A stretch of 9,109 bases of DNA from Candidatus Woesearchaeota archaeon (GTDB lineage: Archaea > Nanobdellota > Nanobdellia > Woesearchaeales > WJKV01): positions 1 to 9,109 of the forward strand of contig WJKV01000007.1 in the NCBI GenBank assembly GCA_014728875.1, given 5' to 3'. Under the pieces are notes generated by a model that worked only from the letters and a program-made list of their open reading frames with translations, had not been told where the DNA came from and made no database searches. Both the position numbers and the translations under genes were made by a program. Positions 4,626 through 9,109 of the stretch are shown here, piece by piece. Within the stretch, counting starts at the first letter, position 1, and every line of letters starts with the position of its first letter.

Positions 4626-7600
4626 TTATTTTCCAAAAGACTTTCTGAATCTCTTGTACATCCGGCTGTCTTTTGATGCGAAATAATAAACAATAATAAA
4701 CAACAATGCTCTCAGCAGCAGCAACAGCAGTGTCCTTAGCGGAAATTTCGCAGCTGGTTCAGCAGGCACAGCAGGCCTTACTTCCACTTTAGGAGGGACA
4801 GCAGGCACAGCAGGCTCTGCAGGCACACCCGGCACTCCTGGTTTTGCAGGGATCGCAGGCTTTGCCTTTTCTCTTGCTTTCTCTTCCCTGAGCTCCCAGT
4901 CTCCTACCCAGGACTTCAACAGATCTTTATAGCTTCCGTACTTAGGATCATAGCCTTCGCCGCCCCCTCCTGCGCCTTCTCTTTCTTCTTCCTCTTCCTC
5001 CTCTTCAGCAGGCGCTGACGGCGGAGGATCGCAGACATCGTCGAAACCGTCTCCGTCGAAGTCTCTTCCGACATTTGTCTCTCCAGGGCAGGCGTCGCAT
5101 GTAAGATTGGTTGTGACATTTGTCAAAGGATCTGTATAAGTGAATATGCTGACAATGCCTTCTGTGTAGCCGTCATTGTCAAAGTCGGCTTTTTTGCAGT
5201 TGTACTTGCTTCCTGCAGAATTAAGATTATTGCAGACATAGAAGGTCTTGCGCGCACTGCTCACAGTGTCTCCGTCGCTGTCAGTCACATTCACCCGCAC
5301 GAAATAAACACCGTCATTATTATAGACAGCTGCAGGAAGAGCAACAGTTCCTGAACAGGATGTGCTGTAAGAGCCGTCGTTTGTTATGCTTGAAGTATCA
5401 GTATAAATCTGAACAAAATTAGAATTCTCAATGATCACTGTGCATGTTGTTCCGAAAGTGTCAGTTGTTCCTGTCAGGAAGCTGAAAGTACCTATGTCAA
5501 GATTAGTAAGGCTGCTGTTGAAATAATGCGAAGCAAGGTCAAAGCTGGAAGTTGTATCCTTGGGCTGGACATCCACAGTCACAGTAGTGCTGTTCGTGCT
5601 TCCGGTATTTCCGACAGTGTCTGTTGCATTCACATAAACAGTGTAGGTTCCGTCTGCATTAAACACAGGATCATACAAACAGTCTGTCTCAAGAGAAGCG
5701 CTTGCCCCCATGACGAACCTGCACGCATAGATATTGCTCGCATCAGTCGCGATTGTCCTGAAAGAGATAGAGGAGCCCACATCGACCTGTTGAGGACTTG
5801 AGGTGGGCTCGATCTCGATCTCCTGAATTTGTGGCGCTGTTGATTCGTAAATAGTAAGTGATTGTGTCTTAGGATTGCTGATTCCGCAGCCAGAAGGACA
5901 TCCTGTGTTGGAGGATATCGGGAAAGTCTCTGCACCTGTTGCAGCATCTCCAGGCACCCTGACAGTGACTGTCAGATCAAGACTGCCTCCGTTCAAGGAA
6001 AGGCCGTCGCTGTTATTGTCCTGCAGGTTCAGGACGCCGTCAGTCACATCAACACATGCAGCGCAACCAAAGTCTCCTGCACTGGGCCCGGACAAGGACA
6101 CAATAGACTCATTGTACATGAAGCTCACATTGTTAAGGCTCGTGCCCAGAACAATCTGCACTATGCCCGAACCGTGGTTTATGCCAGAGGCAGAGGTAAA
6201 TCTGATAGTGAAATTATCGCTTGACGGCTTGCCTCTATGGAACCTGTTTGAGAACGCAAAATCAATATCTCCGTTGTCTACACTGCCGGTTGTAAATGTG
6301 GGTATCGTTGTCAGACCTCCGAAGGAAGGTGTTGCTGCACACACGCCCACGCCGGCGCAATTGCCGTCGACGCAGTCAAGTTTTCCGTCGCCGTCGTCGT
6401 CAAAGTCATTGTTGCACACGCCTGCTGCGTTCTCTGCTGCACAGGTTCCTCCGGGCACGCCCACGCCTGCGCAATTAGCATCAGAGCAGTCAGTGCTTCC
6501 GTCATTGTCATTGTCAAAATCGTCTGAACATAAAGTAGAGGTGCTCTCCCCTCCGGCAGCAGTGCACAAGGCACCTTTCTTGTCTCCGAACTCGCCGACA
6601 CAGTCGCTGTCTGCGCAATCGCTTCCTCCTGATCCAGGAGAATAAGCACCAGAACCGTCGTCATAGTCATTATCGCTGCCGTCGGCGCAGCTGAATGAGC
6701 TTATGTTTTCATAAGTAGGGCAGGGAGGACAGTTGTTGAATCTCGCCCAGCAGTCTGTTCCTGTAAGATTATTGATGTTTGATGATGTTGTATTAGCATC
6801 CTTCCTGTTATCCCTGCAGCTCGGGGTCCCGTCAGGGTTTGCATTGTCATAATCGTCATCGACAGTATCATAGCAAAGATTGTAGAAATTGATGAAAAAT
6901 TCATTGTTCCTGCATACTCTTCCTGTTATAGGATTAGTCACATTATTGCAGTCAGGATCGTCACAGTCAGTCCCTCCTCCTGGACGGAGCACATAATCAG
7001 TGCCTGCCCAGTAATATTCGTCCAGGTCATTGTCAATGCCGTCAAAACAAGCAAGCGCACCGCCAACAGCAGTCTCGTTCGCAGGACAGTTGGGCGCGCC
7101 GTAGCAGTCGTAATCGTCACAGTCCGCGCCGGTATTGTCAAGGCCTGGATCAGGCACTGTCACGCCAAGCCAGTTGCCTGCGATATCAACATCATAATCA
7201 TTGTCAGCTCCGTCGTTACAAGCTGCAAAGCCAGTTACATTCTCAAACAGAGGACAAGACAGTGTCGTGCTGAAATTTCCTCTTCCCCAGCAGCTGTAAG
7301 CATCGTAACAATCAATACCCTTAGCGCGGCAGTCAGTCATTGAAGTTCCGCCGCAGCTAAAGCCTGAAGAAAGATATGCATTGTTGTCCGCATCATTGTC
7401 AAACCTGTCATCGCAGCTGCTCAATGTATTGCTGTAGTTCAATGCTCCTTCATTGCTGCCTTCGCACGCAGTATAATTTGCACCAGAGATAAAAGTTTTT
7501 TCAGGCAATCCGCTGCTATTGATGTATGCCCCTATCCTCCCATTACAGTCACTGTCTGCACAATCAACAGAACCATCGCCGTCATTATCAAAAGCATCAT

Positions 7601-9109
7601 AGCAAGTTGTTTCAGCTCCAAATTCACAACTGATAATGTCTCCTGCACCAGTCACTCCTATTGCCTCGCCATTACAATCACTGTCTCTACAATCAGTATT
7701 ATCATAGTTCAAGTCATTATTAATACCGTCATTACAACTATTGCTACCATGAGTTTGTGTCGCAATTATAAAACTAGTATTGCTCCTGTTCAAACCAGGA
7801 TCAAGTTCAAAATCGTTTTGCGGGTCTACACCATCAACATAAATTGTAAAATTAGTATCCCCCACACCAGTACCAATGAATGCATCAAAATTCATAGTAT
7901 AATTATTTACACTAACTCCAAGCAGAGTAAAATTCATCATCTGATTCAAAGTACCATTGAATGCATCAGAGTCTGTCACGCTTGCTCTGCTGTTCGCCTG
8001 CAATCTTGTAAAAGGCGGACCTCCTTCAGGCAATAAGATCTTGTAAGGAAGACCTGTTCCTGATAAGTTTACTAAATTAGTCGAAGTATTGCTAATATTG
8101 AACTGCGGGCTGCCAACACTGCTCGTTGTCATGAACGTGATTTTACTAGATATGCTTGAAACAGTATACTTAACTTTGAATCTACCATTTGGCTTGTTTC
8201 TTTGCGTGTAAAGAACATTAACTTCATTGCTTCCCGTACCAAGAGTAAAAGAACATATGTTTCCAGGGCACGGACTCGAAGGTGTTGATTGTGCACCAAA
8301 AGAAGGACCTACATACGGAGAGGTTGAACTAAAAGTTCCAAAACCCCCGCCTCCTTGATCCAATTGATGTCCGCTTATATTGAAGAACAATGCAAGACAG
8401 TCATTATCTGCGCCATCTGTATTGCCATCCCCATCATTATCAATGCCGTCATTGCAAATTCCTTCAAACTTGAAAGTTCCGATCAGTTTCCTGAATGCAA
8501 AATTGACATCCCGCTGTGTCGAATCATTATGGCCAAAATATGCACGTTGGTTGAATTTGAAAGCACTGTACGCGTTTGCAACATCAAAACCCACTTGATT
8601 TCCTGCAGTTATTGTGAACCAAGGCGATGTCTTGACATAGACAGGCTGGTTTGTCACGTTCGTGACATTCACGTAAGAACCGGCACTGTTGATGATAGAG
8701 CAGTTGTTTACGAACCACGAAGTCAGGACATTTCCGTCAGGATCTCCTGACTGGATAGTGTAGTTCAATGCAAATGTCTGGTTGGTTATCTGGACAGGTG
8801 TTGTATAGTTCAGCCTTCTTGTCTGGCTGCTGTTGGAAGTGTAGACTATACATTCGACAGTATTGTTGGCGCTCAACGACAGGCCCTCGAAAACTACACT
8901 GAATGTAGGCAGTGTGACGCTCTTGTTGTATACTCCTGCAAGCTCGAACAAGCCGTCTGGAAATACAAGCCTTTCATAAGTGTCGTTCAAAGGACAAGTG
9001 TATGTGAAATCGATAAACACATTATAATTTGAAGGCCCGTAGTTTATCACAGGCACTATTGCCTGAAAATCATAAGTAGTCAGATTGAAACCAGGGATGT
9101 TCTCTTCTA
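4626..9109 (-). CDS. Giant membrane-anchored surface protein with Asp/Cys-rich repeats (N-terminus beyond window)
   Basis: The frame is open from the right edge (first full codon at 9107) to TAA at 4626-4628, about 1,494 codons. The GTG at 9056 is just an internal valine, so the true start lies outside. Residues below are numbered from that GTG. Order: beta-rich domains (1-195); the first Asp/Cys unit (201-220); another beta-rich domain (about 265-430); a run of Asp/Cys units (441-900); a beta domain (about 915-1065); Ig/PKD-like domains (about 1071-1275); a thrombospondin-3-like D-x-D-x-D-G segment (1290-1342); eight Glu in a row (1351-1358); a Gly patch; a Pro/Ala/Val stalk (1398-1437); a TM anchor (about 1439-1460); and a basic tail ending R-K-S-F-G-K. 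Many N-x-S/T sequons suggest glycosylation. It likely projects from the cell and binds divalent metal, plausibly calcium. Binding partner and role (adhesion, host contact or envelope) cannot be read. Confidence 0.9.
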   Translation of the reverse strand, partial: EENIPGFNLTTYDFQAIVPVINYGPSNYNVFIDFTYTCPLNDTYERLVFPDGLFELAGVYNKSVTLPTFSVVFEGLSLSANNTVECIVYTSNSSQTRRLNYTTPVQITNQTFALNYTIQSGDPDGNVLTSWFVNNCSIINSAGSYVNVTNVTNQPVYVKTSPWFTITAGNQVGFDVANAYSAFKFNQRAYFGHNDSTQRDVNFAFRKLIGTFKFEGICNDGIDNDGDGNTDGADNDCLALFFNISGHQLDQGGGGFGTFSSTSPYVGPSFGAQSTPSSPCPGNICSFTLGTGSNEVNVLYTQRNKPNGRFKVKYTVSSISSKITFMTTSSVGSPQFNISNTSTNLVNLSGTGLPYKILLPEGGPPFTRLQANSRASVTDSDAFNGTLNQMMNFTLLGVSVNNYTMNFDAFIGTGVGDTNFTIYVDGVDPQNDFELDPGLNRSNTSFIIATQTHGSNSCNDGINNDLNYDNTDCRDSDCNGEAIGVTGAGDIISCEFGAETTCYDAFDNDGDGSVDCADSDCNGRIGAYINSSGLPEKTFISGANYTACEGSNEGALNYSNTLSSCDDRFDNDADNNAYLSSGFSCGGTSMTDCRAKGIDCYDAYSCWGRGNFSTTLSCPLFENVTGFAACNDGADNDYDVDIAGNWLGVTVPDPGLDNTGADCDDYDCYGAPNCPANETAVGGALACFDGIDNDLDEYYWAGTDYVLRPGGGTDCDDPDCNNVTNPITGRVCRNNEFFINFYNLCYDTVDDDYDNANPDGTPSCRDNRKDANTTSSNINNLTGTDCWARFNNCPPCPTYENISSFSCADGSDNDYDDGSGAYSPGSGGSDCADSDCVGEFGDKKGALCTAAGGESTSTLCSDDFDNDNDGSTDCSDANCAGVGVPGGTCAAENAAGVCNNDFDDDGDGKLDCVDGNCAGVGVCAATPSFGGLTTIPTFTTGSVDNGDIDFAFSNRFHRGKPSSDNFTIRFTSASGINHGSGIVQIVLGTSLNNVSFMYNESIVSLSGPSAGDFGCAACVDVTDGVLNLQDNNSDGLSLNGGSLDLTVTVRVPGDAATGAETFPISSNTGCPSGCGISNPKTQSLTIYESTAPQIQEIEIEPTSSPQQVDVGSSISFRTIATDASNIYACRFVMGASASLETDCLYDPVFNADGTYTVYVNATDTVGNTGSTNSTTVTVDVQPKDTTSSFDLASHYFNSSLTNLDIGTFSFLTGTTDTFGTTCTVIIENSNFVQIYTDTSSITNDGSYSTSCSGTVALPAAVYNNDGVYFVRVNVTDSDGDTVSSARKTFYVCNNLNSAGSKYNCKKADFDNDGYTEGIVSIFTYTDPLTNVTTNLTCDACPGETNVGRDFDGDGFDDVCDPPPSAPAEEEEEEEEREGAGGGGEGYDPKYGSYKDLLKSWVGDWELREEKAREKAKPAIPAKPGVPGVPAEPAVPAVPPKVEVRPAVPAEPAAKFPLRTLLLLLLRALLFIIVYYFASKDSRMYKRFRKSFGK
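4759..4859 (-). repeat. Pro/Ala/Val stalk with short direct DNA repeats
   Basis: This stretch encodes the P-A-I-P-A-K-P-G-V-P and A-E-P-A-V-P-A-V-P type linker just before the membrane anchor. At DNA level the plus-strand 17-mer CAGCAGGCACAGCAGGC occurs twice, at 4760-4776 and 4799-4815. Such a segment can lengthen or shorten by slippage and probably works as a rigid spacer lifting the surface protein off the membrane. Confidence 0.7.
6357..8456 (-). repeat. About ten Asp/Asn/Cys-rich protein repeat units
   Basis: Units begin at residues 201, 441, 485, 548, 613, 670, 728, 790, 843 and 881 (numbered from the GTG at 9056). The core is C-x-D-G-x-D-N-D-x-D-G followed by D-C-x-D-x-D-C. They resemble the putative metal-binding motif annotated as Cu-binding_MopE, which is common in secreted bacterial and DPANN proteins. 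Spacing is irregular: the units at 485, 843 and 881 are compact (20 residues from first to last Cys), whereas those at 613, 670 and 790 carry insertions between the two halves, and the unit at 201 lacks the D-C pair in its second half (D-G-A-D-N-D-C). The paired Cys may form disulfides and the Asp/Asn may coordinate calcium or another metal; which metal is unknown. Confidence 0.82.

Noticed and set aside
5036..6310. Cohesin domain (about residues 915-1065) paired with a dockerin-like C-terminal Asp motif
   Set aside because: The resemblance is limited to strand pattern and a D-x-D-x-D-G loop; the C-terminal motif fits a thrombospondin-3 type repeat at least as well, so I do not call a cohesin/dockerin pair.
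5875..6645. 256-codon plus-strand frame, and several other frames opposite the giant surface gene
   Set aside because: They are Ser/Pro- or Arg-rich mirror images of the Asp/Cys repeats and have no independent features; the minus-strand frame is continuous for about 1,490 codons.
6357..8456. CRISPR-like or non-coding repeat array
   Set aside because: The repeats are imperfect, irregularly spaced and maintain an open reading frame; they are protein repeats.
9054..9056. GTG as the start codon of the giant surface protein
   Set aside because: The frame stays open upstream to the window edge and no signal peptide follows the GTG, so it is more likely an internal valine.

Overview
The window looks archaeal, and most likely comes from a DPANN-type lineage (Woesearchaeota/Pacearchaeota-like). 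The lineage is an inference. The archaeal assignment rests on several things read directly: a tRNA gene broken by two introns with bulge-helix-bulge splice structures and no encoded CCA; an XPD/Rad3-type iron-sulfur helicase; and A+T-rich TATA boxes lying about 24-29 nt in front of most start codons with no Shine-Dalgarno sequence, which is the pattern of leaderless archaeal transcripts.

Layout. Bases 1-1156 (-) hold the N-terminal 385 codons of an XPD-like helicase that runs off the left edge. Next, all on the minus strand and each with its own putative TATA box, come an FcoT-like hot-dog thioesterase (1354-1896), a small unknown protein (1964-2326) and a hemerythrin-type HHE protein (2373-2852). 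Bases 2907-3067 (-) hold tRNA-Ser(GCU). Its precursor is 161 nt; removing a 31-nt intron at position 29/30 and a 45-nt intron at 37/38 leaves an 85-nt class II tRNA with every stem paired. Immediately upstream, and overlapping the first 15 nt of the tRNA, is a two-motif LAGLIDADG homing endonuclease (3053-3721, -), whose last four residues and stop codon are written in the tRNA acceptor and D-arm sequence. A divergent gap leads to a two-TM membrane protein on the plus strand (3845-4621).

The right half (4626-9109, -) is a single giant secreted or surface protein whose N-terminus lies beyond the window. It has about ten Asp/Asn/Cys-rich putative metal-binding units, beta-rich and Ig/PKD-like domains, a thrombospondin-3-like calcium motif, a Glu run, a Pro/Ala/Val stalk, a membrane anchor and a short basic tail. 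Its stop codon lies 4 nt from that of the convergent membrane protein.

The genes do not form one pathway. They read as housekeeping and accessory genes with individual promoters, one mobile element lodged against a tRNA gene, and a cell-surface locus. The strongest point of novelty is the tRNA/endonuclease junction: the endonuclease reading frame ends inside a doubly interrupted tRNA gene, so RNase P maturation of any joint transcript would remove the endonuclease stop codon.
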